Source of the DNA: Physcomitrium patens
Taxonomy: Eukaryota > Streptophyta > Bryopsida > Funariales > Funariaceae
Length of the DNA stretch: 64,000 nt
Reading direction: 5' to 3'
NCBI RefSeq assembly: GCF_000002425.4
Contig: NC_037264.1
Coordinates: 14,777,808-14,841,807 of the forward strand
Of this stretch, positions 35,950 to 50,938 are shown piece after piece. The translations under genes were made by a program, and so were the position numbers. Each line of letters begins with the position of its first letter. Positions within the stretch are counted from its first letter, which is position 1. The notes below the pieces were generated by a model. That model was given only the letters and a program-made list of their open reading frames with translations. It ran no database searches and was not told the DNA's origin.

Positions 35950-37480
35950 GATGCTATAAAGTGTGAAGATGCAATCAAATAGAAGAAGGCTATAGAAGAA
36001 GAGTACCAATTTCTTATGGACAATGGTACATAGGAATTAGCACCTCTTCTAGTAAATCGATCTAGTATTAGTTGTAAGTAGGTGTTAAGGACTAATAGAG
36101 ATGCAATGGATGTGGTGGTAAGGCACAAAGCAAGATTACTTGCCAAAGAATATTCATAAGTTACTCGAATTGATTTTAATAAAAATTATGCACTCATTGC
36201 CAAATTCACCACCATTAAGACCATTGTAGCAATTGGGGCAGCAATGGATTTGAAAATACACCAAATGGATGTGAAGACAGCCTTTTTGAATAGAGAATTG
36301 TAAGAAGACATCTATATGTACAATAAGAATTTATACAATAAGAAAAAGGACATCTTGTGTGCAAATTGAAGAAATCCTTGTATGAATTGAAACAATCACC
36401 AAGGGCATGGTACCAACAAATTGACACTTTCTTTATCAATGAAGGATTTGTAAGGGGTGAGGCTGATCATTCATTGTATGTGATGAAATCTAGAAAGTTC
36501 TTGCTAATTTTTATCTTTTATATTGATGATTTGATCATCTTGGCTAATAATATGGAAAAGATGGATTGGATGAAGGCCAAATTATAGAAGGAATATGAGA
36601 TGAATGATTTGAGAGAGTTGCACTATTGATTGGAAGTGGAATTTATAAGAGATCATGATAATAAGACCACTACAATCAACCAAACTAAGTACATTGAAGA
36701 AGTATTGAAACAATTCAGGATGGAGGAATGCAAGCCCATTAAAACACCGTTAGAAACAAATTTGAAGTTGATAAAGGTCAGAGATGAAGAATTTGTATAA
36801 GTTGAAGGTGAGATGCAAAGTATTCCATACAAAGTAGTAATAGACTCACTCATGTATACAATAGTGGCTTCAAGAGTGAATCTTGTGTATGCAGTGAGTG
36901 TTGTAAGCCAATATATGTTTATGGCTAGACCATTGCATTGGATAACAGTAAAGTTGATATTGAGGTACTTAAAAAGTACAAAGGACTTCAAATTGTGCCT
37001 TGGTGGTAAGAAAATTAATTTGTAAGGTCATTGTGATGTGGATTGGACTAAAGATACAAATAATAGAAGATCCACAATTGGATATGTGTTCTTTATTGAA
37101 GTGGGAGCCATTTCATGGAATTGCAAGAAATAACCTACCATTGCAAGATCAAAGATGGAGGCAGAGTACATGGTAGCAAGTCATTGTGCAATGGAGGTGT
37201 GTTGGATAAAGCAACTCTTAGAAGATATTAGTCTAGTATAATTAGAAGCAATTCTAATTATATGTGATAATCAAGGATGTCTTGCATTTGCCAAGAATCC
37301 AAAACACCACTCAAGAACTAAGTACATTGATGTTCAACATTATTTCATATGAGAGAAGATTGAAGATGAAATAATAGGTATGAAGTATTGTACTACAAAA
37401 GACATGCTTGTTGATGTGCTTACAAATGCATTAGTGAAGGATAGACATCATGACTTGATTCAGAGATTAGGATTAAAAAC
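35950..37480 (+). pseudogene. copia-type reverse transcriptase and RNase H
   Basis: RT motifs include MDVKTAFLN, KSLYELKQSPRAWYQQ and the active site FYIDDLIIL (YIDD at 36519-36530). RNase H motifs include HCDVDW, MEAEYM, CDNQGCLAFAKNP and HHSRTKYID. At least eight in-frame stops are visible across the segment. Confidence 0.84.
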
Positions 37481-37505
37481 CTTTTGAAAATTAGCAAAGT
37501 AAGAG

Positions 37506-37933
37506 TGTTGAAGATCAGAAAGTTCTTACTTAGTTACCACCACATGAAGATTTATCATAGTAAGTTCTAATAGTTAAAAGGCAACAAAGGATTAAAAGAA
37601 GTTACTATGGTAGTGGCTAAGGTTTTAAGGTAGCGGCTAAGTTAAGATGAATCTATCTCTAGTTGAAAGGATGAAGGTGACTCTGGATGAAATCTATGTA
37701 CTTGGGATGTAAACTCCACCTATAAGTAAAAGGTATTGGAAGTAAGAGATATTTTTCTCCACTTCTCTTAGAGTGCAATCCTTGTTGATGCTAAGTGTTT
37801 GTAGCTTTTAGATTTTTTTTTTTCAATAGAGTAGAGATTTTATTAGATCTTTTAGAGCTATCCTACAATTATTGTTGTCTTCTTGTATGGAGTGCATTCA
37901 ATAAAAAAATGAAATGGTTTTGAAATGGTATTA
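37506..37933 (+). repeat. right LTR of copia element
   Basis: It starts TGTTGAAGATCA and aligns with the left LTR for about 330 bp. Its end is placed at the boundary with the next LTR-like sequence (37934) and is not independently supported. Confidence 0.65.
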
Positions 37934-38061
37934 TGTCACGGACACAAAATATAGACTTGAAATCTAACAAGAAGTTCAAGAAGAAGTGGCAGAACTAGAT
38001 TAAACAGATGAGTACAAGAACAACACCAGAAAGGTGAGCTAGAACTCCAAGAGATGTGTTG

Positions 38062-38089
38062 TCGAGACTGAAGAACTCTTCAGCCTCGA
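38062..38089 (-). other. TATA-proximal inverted repeat in the HSE-rich LTR
   Basis: Two 13-nt arms (TCGAGACTGAAGA and TCTTCAGCCTCGA) pair with one A-C mismatch around a 2-nt centre. On the minus strand it lies 4 nt downstream of the TATA box. The sequence differs from the repeat in LTRs A and B, yet position and arm length are the same. Confidence 0.65.
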
Positions 38090-38093
38090 TCCC

Positions 38094-38320
38094 TATATAT
38101 ACTCCTACTTAGGAAGCTTCTCGAGCTACTTCTATTAACTAGGAAGCTTCTAGAAGATTCCAGAGGCTTCTTTTCTAGAAGGTTCTAGAAACTTCTCGAG
38201 CTACTTCTATTAACTAGGAAGCTTCTAGAAAGTTCCAGGGGATTCCTTTTTAGAAGCTTCTAGAAACTTCTCTTCTAGAAGGTTCCAGAGACTTCCTTTT
38301 TAGAAGCTTCTAGAAACTTC
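38094..38320 (-). promoter_or_regulatory. heat-shock-element arrays upstream of a TATA box
   Basis: Alternating GAA and TTC triplets occur at strict 5-nt spacing. One run has six units at 38143-38170 (GAA, TTC, GAA, TTC, GAG, TTC). Another has six at 38173-38200. Further runs of four or five units are at 38218-38245, 38253-38270, 38273-38295 and 38303-38320. This is the binding pattern of heat shock factors. The TATATATA box (minus) lies 11 nt from the nearest unit. Confidence 0.6.
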
Positions 38321-39480
38321 TTACCACTTTTTATTATGAAATTCAATAATTTTTTTGTGGAGCATGTGATCATAAAGCATTTGATGATCAAAGTAGATTT
38401 AAGTGATCAAATTTATAGGTGGATAGTGCTTTCAAAAAAAATTGAAAATGTTTAGTGTAAGTATGGAAGAATGTACATCCAATTGGATTGTCTTCTAAAA
38501 TTACCAAAAGATGAGGGAACTGCACTTGTAAAAAATGATTCTAAATTCACCAAAAGATGTGAAAACTACACTTGTAGAAGATGAGTTCATGAAGAAACAA
38601 CTACTCACTATGACATTAACATTATTTACTTAGTATCATAATATTATATAATTCTTAAATGTATAAAACATTCAACCACTAAAGATAAAAAATAATTTGT
38701 AAAGGTTCAAAATAAATAATAAAAAATCTAATATTATTAGATAAAAGTTGTATTGGAATTAGTTGAATGGTATTTTTAAATATTTTCTAATAGAAATAAA
38801 ATTTCATAGATCTTAAAAACATATTATAATAGTAATTATAAAGAATTTGTTTTTAAGACAATTGATAAGTTTAAAAATTCTGAGATTTTTTGGTTATTTT
38901 TTGATGTATGTATAAAAACATATTTATTTTTATAAAAAAAACATGTGATGCATGCTAATAATGTGCTAAAAATTAATGTTATATGAATTCTTCTTTCATA
39001 CCTTCTATAATATTAATATCTCTTGTAAAATAGAAAATTAATTATATTAGATAAATTTATTCTCAATCTACTAATAGCATGATAAATATTTTGGTACAAA
39101 TCGAATTTTTAATTAAATATATAGAAGTATATGTAATTAAAACAAATGATTTAAAAAAAGTACTAAATTTTTGTATTAAAATAAGATTTTTGAATTTAGA
39201 CGCCTTATTAGTAATAGAGATCAATACCTTCTTGATATAAAAATTATAAATTTGACTACAAAGTTATAAATTTATTAATGAAAAATTATTCCAAATTATA
39301 TATTAATCAAAAGATATACTAAATAAATTAATTAAATGTTAAATAATATTCTAAAAGAATAATTTTAAATTTCAAATAAAATTGAAATAAAATAATAATG
39401 ATGGAATTATAGGCTTATTAAATAATATATAAGGTAATAATAAAAAAAATACTATTTTTCTTACATATAGATTAAAATTA

Positions 39481-39521
<41 letters not shown>

Positions 39522-41179
39522 TTAAAATTATTTAAACTTATATTTTTTAATAGAAAATAAATTAGTCTTTAGACTTTAATAGATTTTTTAAAACATATTT
39601 AAGCATTAGATAAAGTACAACAAAAAAGTACCCAACATATAAAAACCATCAAATATTCTTACCATAATATGGGCAACTTAAAGGTTAAAAAGATAAGTCT
39701 ATGTATATTTAATGATATTTTAATTCTATACAAAATATAATAGGATCAAGTAAGGTAGATAAATATAGAGATTTTATTTGATTGAATGGAAAGACTTATT
39801 AATTGACCATGTACCAAGGTTTTTATAAGATAAACAAAAGAGATTTCTTATTTGGCAAAATAGAAAGAAAAAGAATAATATTTAAAGAAATAAATATTTT
39901 GAAGAGGCATCAATACATAATAATTTAAGTGATAAGACAATTAAAGATTGAGATTAGATTTTTAAGACTATAAGATATTTTTAAGAATAAAAACATGCAT
40001 TAAGTATTCTTCATACATTTGTACTAATATAGTAATCAATAGATAAAAGAAAAATTATTAAATTTATCTTTCTTTAAGAAAAATTAGAAGGCAAGAAAAA
40101 TTTTAAAAAAGAAAAAAATACAATTGGATATATCTATTATATGACATATATTGAGAAGATTTATAGTTTTTTATGTATTTATAAAATAATGTGAAGATTT
40201 ATTATAAAATAAAATAAATTTATTTTTTAAAAATAAATTATTGGATTTAAAATCTTTAAATTTAATTATAGATAAATTAGATTAATTTGATAGATGAAAT
40301 ATCAAATAGTTATAAATTTATGTAAAAAAATTAAATGAAATTTTAGTATAAGAAAATCGTCACAAACTTTGAATTTATTATAATTTTAAAGATTTATTGA
40401 ATGATGAAAAAATTAAAAGAGATATTGGAAATGTATGAAAAATATTTGCACAAAATTAAACAAAAATATTTATGGAAAATTTAGATTTAATATTACAGAC
40501 AACATTCTTAAAATAGATTGCATATTAAAACAAATATCTATTAGCAAATAAGATTTTAAAAAAATTTAAAATAAATAAATTTAATTGTTTATTTTTAAAT
40601 GAAAAACTTCAAAAGTAAAAAAGAGATAAGTATTTCTAAAAAGAAAAAATGAAATTTTACAAAAGACTTGAATTAAGTTTTTTAAAATTAAAAAAAATAA
40701 TTAAAATTAAATAGTTTTTGAAAAGAAGTAGGTATCAGTTTATAGTTTAACAAGAAAAAATAAAAATGAAACAAAGATGTAATAAGCAATACAAAATCTA
40801 TAATAAAAAAATCTTGGTAAAAAGTTTTTAATATATTTTATAAGGCTAAAGATTCAACTATAACTATACTTATAAAATACATTAGAAAATTAAAAATAAA
40901 ATTAGTAAGGCTTAAAAAAGAAAATTAAATAATAAGATTATTTATCAAAATAATCAATAAAAAAAATTAATTGAAAGAAGATTATCTTTAAATTATATAA
41001 ATTAGAATAATTTTAAATTTATACTTAAAAGAAATGTAAAACATTTACCAATACATTAAAAAATGATATTTATTTCTTCTTCTTTGTAAAAAGAAAGAAA
41101 TATGTACAAGATAGAAATTAAACAACTATCATAAAAAAAAATTAAATTAAATGGTATGTGTTACAAGTATCAATACAGA

Positions 41180-41439
41180 CATTAGTAATTAGGAGGATAA
41201 GAAAAGTTAGATAGAAGTTCTTAAAATTCCATTAATTAGATGATTTCTTATAAAGAAGCTTCTTAGAAGGTTAATAGATGTAGATTTGACTTTACAAATA
41301 TTTGTAGGTGATTGGTAGGTTGATAACTTGGCCAATAAGTTGGCCAAGTATTACTTATGTTGATTAGTTGTTTAAGTTGGCTACATGTTACACATTTTAG
41401 CCACTTATGATATAAATTAGCAATATGATATCATCCATA

Positions 41440-41474
<35 letters not shown>

Positions 41475-41660
41475 AAAACTTATATTACATATTAGATACA
41501 AGTTTCTCAAGTTAGATATCTATTGAATAATCTTTAGAATGTCCATATATAGATCTTTACTTAAATAGTATATAGATGCAAAAATGAAATCTTCCTCACT
41601 CTTGTTAATGTTATATATATTATTTAACTAAAAGCTATGTAGTGATGTTATATTTTATAA
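41180..41660. repeat. two eroded LTR fragments in opposite orientations
   Basis: 41180-41420 matches the reverse complement of the family LTR (GAAGCTTCTTAGAAGG, TTGGCCAAGTA). About 41585-41655 matches the forward form (CTCACTCTTGTTAATG, TATATATATTATTTAACTA). They are separated by an (AT)n run. Confidence 0.5.
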
Positions 41661-41689
41661 AGTCATGCTTAAGAATACACTAGACACCT

Positions 41690-42180
41690 AGATATAGAAG
41701 ATAAATAGGAAATTATAACAACAAGGTCCTAATAATCCTAATAGAATTTTAAATAAATTCCAATTAAACCTTAAAAATCTTAATCAAAATTTAATCAAAT
41801 CCAAAAGAAGTTTTAAAGAAATTACAAAAAAAATATTAAAAAATCATAAGTTAATCTTAAAAAAATAATAAATAAATTTTTTTAAAATAATAAAAAAAAA
41901 CTATATAAATAATAATTAATTCTAAAAAATATTAAAAAAAAACTTAAATTAGTCCTAAATAATTCTAATCAAACTTTAATGTAATCTTAAATAAATTTTT
42001 AATAAATTCTAATAAAATTCTAATCAAATCCTAATAAATCCTAACTAAATCTTAATAAATTTTTAAAAAAATCTAATGAAATTCTAAAAAGTTCTATAAA
42101 AATCTTAATAAAATATTAATTAAATCTTAAAAAATCTTAATCAAATCCTAAATTTTTTTAATAAAATCATAAATAAATTC
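41690..42180. repeat. degenerate short tandem repeat field
   Basis: Variants of an AATCCTAATAAA / AATCTTAATCAAA unit of about 10-12 bp recur tens of times with many substitutions. It resembles an eroded satellite or microsatellite. The unit is not the plant telomere repeat. Confidence 0.5.
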
Positions 42181-43214
42181 TAAGTATATTTTAACCAATT
42201 TTTTATAGTTTTTTTATAATCCTAATAGCTATTAATTGAATTGTTGATTTAAACTAAAATTTCATTCAAATCTCAATCTTTAAGCAAATAAAAAGCACAA
42301 AAGTTTTGGAGAAAATCAAATATACTAATTGAAAGAAAGAGCTTCTGAAGCTTTTACATATTGGCCATCTTCTTTTTTTAACTTAGATATTGATCTTTCA
42401 ACAGTGATTGCTCCTTGTTAAATCATTTAATTACACTTCAATTTGTCAAAACTATAGATACTTAAGTCTAAAATTCTCTCAATTTTTTTTGCTTTAATTA
42501 AATTATCAAATTTTTTAAGATCACAAAAGCCTTCAATAATCCTAAAATTCAAATATCTAAAGCCTTAATCCAATAAAACTTCTATAATCTTCAATTTAAC
42601 CATTTGATTGATTAAAATTTTTTTAAATATAATTTAAAAAAATATAATAATAAAGTTACAAAATTTTATCTATATATTTACTATAATATCCAAAAATTCT
42701 TCAAAAATACAAATCTTATTTTATTTCTCAAAATTCCAAACCTTTGAATTCAACTTTTATTGTAAAAAGCTCTTAAAAATTCAATATGCTTCTAAATTAC
42801 TTGAAGCTAATGCTAAAACAACTTTCTTCAAATTTTCTTTCAAATCTTCCTATTTAATTAGCGAAAAATTCCAAAATTACTAAAAATACTTGGTTTTGTG
42901 CTTGATGATTTGATATCAATTCTAGTTCACAATGAATCCTTTCCAAACATCAATTCTTGGTATCTTAAGTTAAGTTTTATTAAAAACTATTCAAATTATT
43001 TTTTAAAGATATCTATATTATTTATTTTATTAATTTAATTTTTTTGACTTAATTATGGTCTTTTAAAGTAAATAAAATTCTATTTTTTAAAAAAAGATTT
43101 TACTAACATTAAGTTTTTATTATTTTCTTATCTCTTATTACTATTTTGCTACAATATCTTTCAACTAGGCTCTTTTAGAATAGAGTCCGTATTTTTATCT
43201 TTCACCATATAGTC

Positions 43215-43495
43215 ATATTACAACTTAACACCAATGTTCTATAGGACCCCCAATATATGTACAACTTGTAGAATATGTATCTACTTGTAACACAATTTCT
43301 TCTATATGCAACATGTGGCCAATTTGTTGGCTAAATTTCTAACCTATCAATCACCTATAAATACATATGAAGTCAAATCCTAGTATATAAAGCTTTTAAG
43401 AAGCTTTTCTATAAGATATTATCAAATCTATATATTATTACTTACTACTTAATATTATTATGTAGGTAATTATATATATATATTTGTTATAACCG
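43215..43495 (-). repeat. eroded chromovirus-type LTR fragment
   Basis: It keeps TTCTATAGGACC, CAACATGTGGCCAATTTGTTGG, ATGAAGTCAAA and AAGCTTTTAAGAAGCTTT in the family order. Confidence 0.55.
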
Positions 43496-44319
43496 GTCCT
43501 TATATAATTATTTAACACTACTAAGGTAACTTTTGATCATCCATGAGATGGCTAGTTTAGATTATTAAGATCATAGCTAAGATTATGAAAGAAAAAAATA
43601 TAAAGACTCAATACTTAATATCTATAAGATTGTAAATAAAGAAAAGTAAGGAGTAAGATTGCTCTCACTTCTAACATTTTTTACTTGTAGGTATATGCCC
43701 TAATAGAAGAAAAAAATTAATTTACTTTAAAAACATAAAGAACAAATAGCTAGAAAATTTATTTCAAAAGTTGTTATCTATAAAATTATCAAATGAAATA
43801 TTTAAATTGTCTCAACTTAGATAATGTTGTAATTGTAATAAAGATCTTCAGAAGAAACATGTTCTTCCTTATATACATGGCAAGATACAACATGTTTAGT
43901 ACTACAATTTTAGAAGAAACTTCTAATATATATAGGTATTATTAGAAATATGTATTATACCAAATGAAATATAAAATATATTATATGAAGATAGCTATAA
44001 AGGCTTTTATAATGATCAAATAATTACATCGTCTTCCTTTCTTAATATAAGATATTATTAATAATTAAAAGAATCTATCAATCACCTTTGTGCTAAATAA
44101 AGTCAAAATTTTTTGTTGATATTATTTCATGGATCTTTGACTTTGACAACTTATGAAGCAACAATATAGCTTTTTGTAGAATTTTTTGCCTTAAAAAAGA
44201 AATAATATAATAAATAATCATATTTAATAATATATTAAATAATATATTTAATAATAAAATTATATAATAGTAAATATAAATATATTAAATTATTAATATC
44301 TGCTTTGGAAACTTTTTAT

Positions 44320-44640
44320 ACTTCAAACATATTTATAAGTAATTGATAAGTTGATAATTTAGCTAAGAAATTAGCCACATGTTGCATATTTAACCACTTA
44401 TATTGTAAATATGCCATGTGGTGCATATATTAAAAACTTATTTTATAAATTAGACATATATCTTATAAGTTAGATACATATTATATAGCCTATAAAATAT
44501 TACCATATAATTCTTTAATAGATAGTATATATAGAGAGAAGCATAAGGCCTTCTTCACTCTTATCAATACTTTTCTTCTTTTCTTTCTTGATTCAAGACT
44601 TTCTAATTTTTTTATATTTGGTAATAATTATTTTAGTTTT
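44320..44640 (+). repeat. eroded chromovirus-type LTR fragment, reverse orientation
   Basis: The reverse complement keeps the family's order of motifs: TAGCCACATGTTGCAT, GATAGTATATATAGAG and GCCTTCTTCACTCTTATCAA. Confidence 0.55.
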
Positions 44641-45474
44641 GATTTTAATAAATATTTTAATTATCTATTTTTTTAATAAAATATTATATTATTATTTTTA
44701 GTATTTTAATAAAATTCATATCATTGATAATTATTGATTGAAAAACTCCAATAATAATAAGTGACCTCCAATGTTATTTAGAATTTGCTAAATACTATCA
44801 GATTTTATGAAGAAATTTTCTCACATTGCAACTCTATTTATATATTTAACTTGTAAAGACAAACTTAAGTAGAAGAAAAAAAATAAAGTAGCAATTGAAG
44901 CCTTAAAAATATATTTTAACTTATCACCAATTTTTTTATTAAAATAAAAATTTAAAGAAATATTTCAACAAAAATATATAGATTGGACTTTGCCTTTGAG
45001 GTAGTATTGTGACAAATAGGAAAAAACAAACTTCATTCCATAGCTTTTTATTTAAGAAATTTTTTAGTAATCAATATTTATCATGACATCTACAATAAAG
45101 AATTTTTTATAATTATGGATTCATTTTAAGAATAGCACTATTTATTTGGAAAGTACTTTTATTTTAATAAGTATATACATAAATTATAATAATCTTAAGT
45201 ATTTTATGTCAATATACTTTTTAAATTATTGTAAAGCTTGTTTGAGTATGTCCTTATTAATATTTGTATTCAATATTACTTAAGGTTTATTAGATGCATT
45301 TTTTAAATATTCTTATCTTGCACCAAAAGAAAGAGATGCAACTTTTGATCAAGAACTATTCTTAGGATGCCAGAGCAATTTAATCTCTGAGTAATGAAAT
45401 CATTGCTATGTATGGAACTTGTTTCTAGAAGAAAAGATAATATCAATATTAACATTAATAATTAAGATGATAAG

Positions 45475-45808
45475 ATAATTTACATAGAAGTTCATAAAAG
45501 TAGATTGATTTGATGCTATCTTAGTGACAACCTTCTTAAAAGCTTTATGACTATGTATTTGGATTTAAAAGTGTTTGTAGATAATTATTACATTGAAAAC
45601 TTGCCTAATAAGTTGGCTATATGTCACACATGTTGACTACTTTTTTTACAAGTTGGTCATATAGCATAAAAGTTAGAAACTTCTTTTGCAAATTAGACAC
45701 ATATGCCACAAGTTGGACACATGTGAGATGACCTATAAAATGTCATGATGAAGCTTTTTAGTTAAATAATACATGTAGAGGCAAGAGTAAGACTTATATT
45801 ACTCTAAT

Positions 45809-45844
<36 letters not shown>

Positions 45845-45965
45845 TAATTTCAAGAATCTCTAATATTTTTGTCTTTAGAAATAGTTATATTATTTTATTT
45901 TTATTATCTTTGATATAATATCTAATTTTTTTTATTTATCTTCCATCAAGTTCTTATCTTTGACA
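45475..45965 (+). repeat. nearly full-length eroded LTR, reverse orientation
   Basis: About 490 bp follow the reverse-complement family LTR from near AGAAGTTCATAAAAG to a terminal CTTTGACA. The remains of the inverted repeat (AGAGTAA...TTACTCT, about 45785-45805) are present, and an (AT)n run at 45811-45841 has expanded beside it. Confidence 0.55.
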
Positions 45966-46900
45966 AAGACTTAACTATCTATAAAATAATATGGGTAAAA
46001 ATAAAAAAAACTTATTGTTAATTTATTTCATTTAAATATAATATATTATTATATTTATGTAGAATTATTATATAATTTAATTTTAAAAAATTCCTATAAT
46101 TTATTCAATTAATTTTTTAATGAATAAAAAAATAATCACATGCTACAGGTATCAATTGTATTATTTATTGTCTACTTTGTAAGAGATACATGGCATTTTT
46201 TTTACTTTAGTTTCGTTATTGTAATGCTATTTTAGACAAAAAAAAAAAAAAAAAAAAAAAAAAAACACACACACACTCTTATAACAATGAATTTTACCTA
46301 TTCTATAAGCATGAATGGCCTTGTTGCTTAGATACATTCCTCTTGAAGAAAAATAAGAGATTTTAGTACTAATATGCATTTATAAGTCCAAATTTAGTAT
46401 TAAAATATTTTTATGTCTTTTCACAAAATAACTTAAAATGTACTTCTATAATTTTCTTGCATGATTTGCATTACAAGAACTTATAAAAGCAAATACATGA
46501 TACATTCAAATTTATTATACATCTAATAAAATAATATATTTTATTAATTTATTTTTATTAGAAATTAAATTTTATAATATTTTACTATAAAATGATTTTA
46601 TTTTTATTTATTTTTAGAAATCATTGATGTTGCAAGAAATTCTAGAATTATTTCAAAGAATTTTAAAAAAAGAAAAATGCTGTAAATTATATTTATAAAG
46701 AATCATTGGAGATACCAAACATTACCAAAAACAACTGCCTCTAGTAGCAAAGTAGTCTCAAGTGCTAAACAATGAGTCTAAAATCACTTTAAGCATTCAA
46801 TACAATAAATATTCATTACTTAAACTTTCAAAAAGAAAATCCATCTAATTTTCACTGTAAGTTATACACTACATATGATCAATCATTTTTCATTTGATTA

Positions 46901-47967
46901 CAAATCACACATTTTATGATTATAAACTTCGTTCATATAGATGCTCATGGCATTGAGAACGACTGTTCTCACATTGGGGACAAGCCACAGAATAGCAGGG
47001 TCACGTGGAATGGGCGGAAATATGGGCAGGTAAGTTTGTCTTGGAGAGAGACGACGTCAAGGGCTGGCCTTTTCAAATCGGCGACGACGATGGCTGAACT
47101 GCGCAAATCGACGACGACGACGACGACTGAACTGCGCGAATCGACAACGACGACGACGAGCCATGGTCGACCTCGCACGCCCATCGATGCCGTTTCCAGG
47201 GCCTCTCGGAACCGGCACCGTTTCCTGGGCTCACCCTGTATCCTCACCCCTGTATATTTGGCTCTACCTAGCCACAGTGATCGCTCGCGTTACGCTCTTT
47301 CGTCATGTCTTTGACACACAGTGGATATGGTCGCGCTGTGTTCGCCTGTATGTGATGTGTTGCGTAATGTGATGTGTCAGTGTTGCCAGTAAGCTTGAAT
47401 GGTTCAGCGACTGCCTGGTTGGCGATCTCGTTCTGTTTGTGCGTGTCTGTATTTTATTCTTATTCTTATTTTAGTTTCTTTCTCTTGTGTTCTGAGAGTT
47501 ATCAGGAGAGTGTCGATTAGTTTGTAGTGACAGCCAATTTCTGTTATTTCGAGAGTGTTTGTAGTTTCGCAAGGCTGAAGAGTTACTGGCTGCTATGTGA
47601 GTGAGTGAATGAGTGAGTGAGTTGTAGCTTCACGGGTTGCGCCTTTGAACATATTGGCTCGGAGAATTTAGGGTTTCATGCTGTGATGATTGGGGTTTTG
47701 CTTCGTTAAGCGCGGTGGTTTAGGAGTAGCGCAATGTAACTTCACGGCTCAACTCGTTGTTATTCACTTTGAGTGAAAACAGGACTTTGGAAGCCGTCGT
47801 GTAACAGGTTTGAAATCAGTTTTTTTCATTCTTTTTCGAAAGATGTCTTCACACTTTTAGGAGAGGTAGGGATTGAGTTATATACCAGTTTCGGCTCGGT
47901 TTGATGGTTTTTCGTTCCTAGCTATGTGGAGTGCTGATAACATTTTATTGTGGCTGTTAGCAGAGGT
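46901..47967. other. 5' flank and probable leader of the S6K gene
   Basis: Base composition changes from AT-rich to balanced at about 46916. A short tandem repeat lies at 47094-47159. The segment 47400-47960 has the character of a transcribed 5' UTR. An AG acceptor (TGTTAGCAG, ending 47963) just before the start codon suggests a leader intron, but I cannot fix its donor. Confidence 0.5.
47094..47159. repeat. 33-bp tandem repeat with (CGA)n core, two copies
   Basis: Two adjacent 33-bp units start CTGAACTGCGC and continue with ATCGAC and a run of CGA triplets. A third, degenerate unit precedes them. The repeat lies 0.8 kb upstream of the S6K start codon. Confidence 0.75.

Positions 47968-50938
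<2,971 letters not shown>

Larger units (their letters stand above)
32531..37933 (+). mobile_element. Ty1/copia retrotransposon, degenerate
   Basis: Direct repeats beginning TGTTGAAGATCA flank a gag-protease-integrase-RT-RNase H order on the plus strand, which is copia-type (integrase before RT). The left LTR is recognisable from 32531 to about 32834 and the right one from 37506. The element begins 540 bp after the CCD stop codon and runs in the same direction. Stop codons occur throughout. The outer right boundary is not certain. Confidence 0.87.
37934..38336 (-). repeat. LTR-like sequence with heat-shock-element arrays
   Basis: It starts with TGTCACGGACA, like the chromovirus LTRs (TGTCAAGGACA), and has the same layout: an inverted repeat (38062-38089), then TATATATA (38094-38101, minus) and GAAGCTTC motifs upstream of that box. 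The sequence between these anchors is different, so it is a related but distinct LTR family. The other end is not found, so it is a truncated solo LTR. Two internal direct duplications of about 75 bp and 50 bp enlarge the motif array. Confidence 0.68.
38337..46900. other. gene-free, AT-rich, repeat-derived region
   Basis: No coding signal is seen over about 8.5 kb. It contains (AT)n runs at 39485-39519, 41442-41471 and 45811-45841, an A run followed by (CA)n at 46238-46276, a degenerate short tandem repeat field (41690-42180), and eroded chromovirus-type LTR pieces listed separately. It is probably an old heterochromatic stretch. Confidence 0.7.

Noticed and set aside
38113-38320. Possible CRISPR-like or satellite array
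   Set aside because: Spacing is 5 bp between triplets with no unique spacers. The heat-shock-element reading explains it better.
41690-42180. Possible interstitial telomere repeat
   Set aside because: The unit is AATCCTAAT-like and AT-rich, without the CCCTAAA register of plant telomeres.
46916-47314. A 132-codon ORF before S6K
   Set aside because: Its sequence is dominated by the CGA repeat and no conserved domain is visible.
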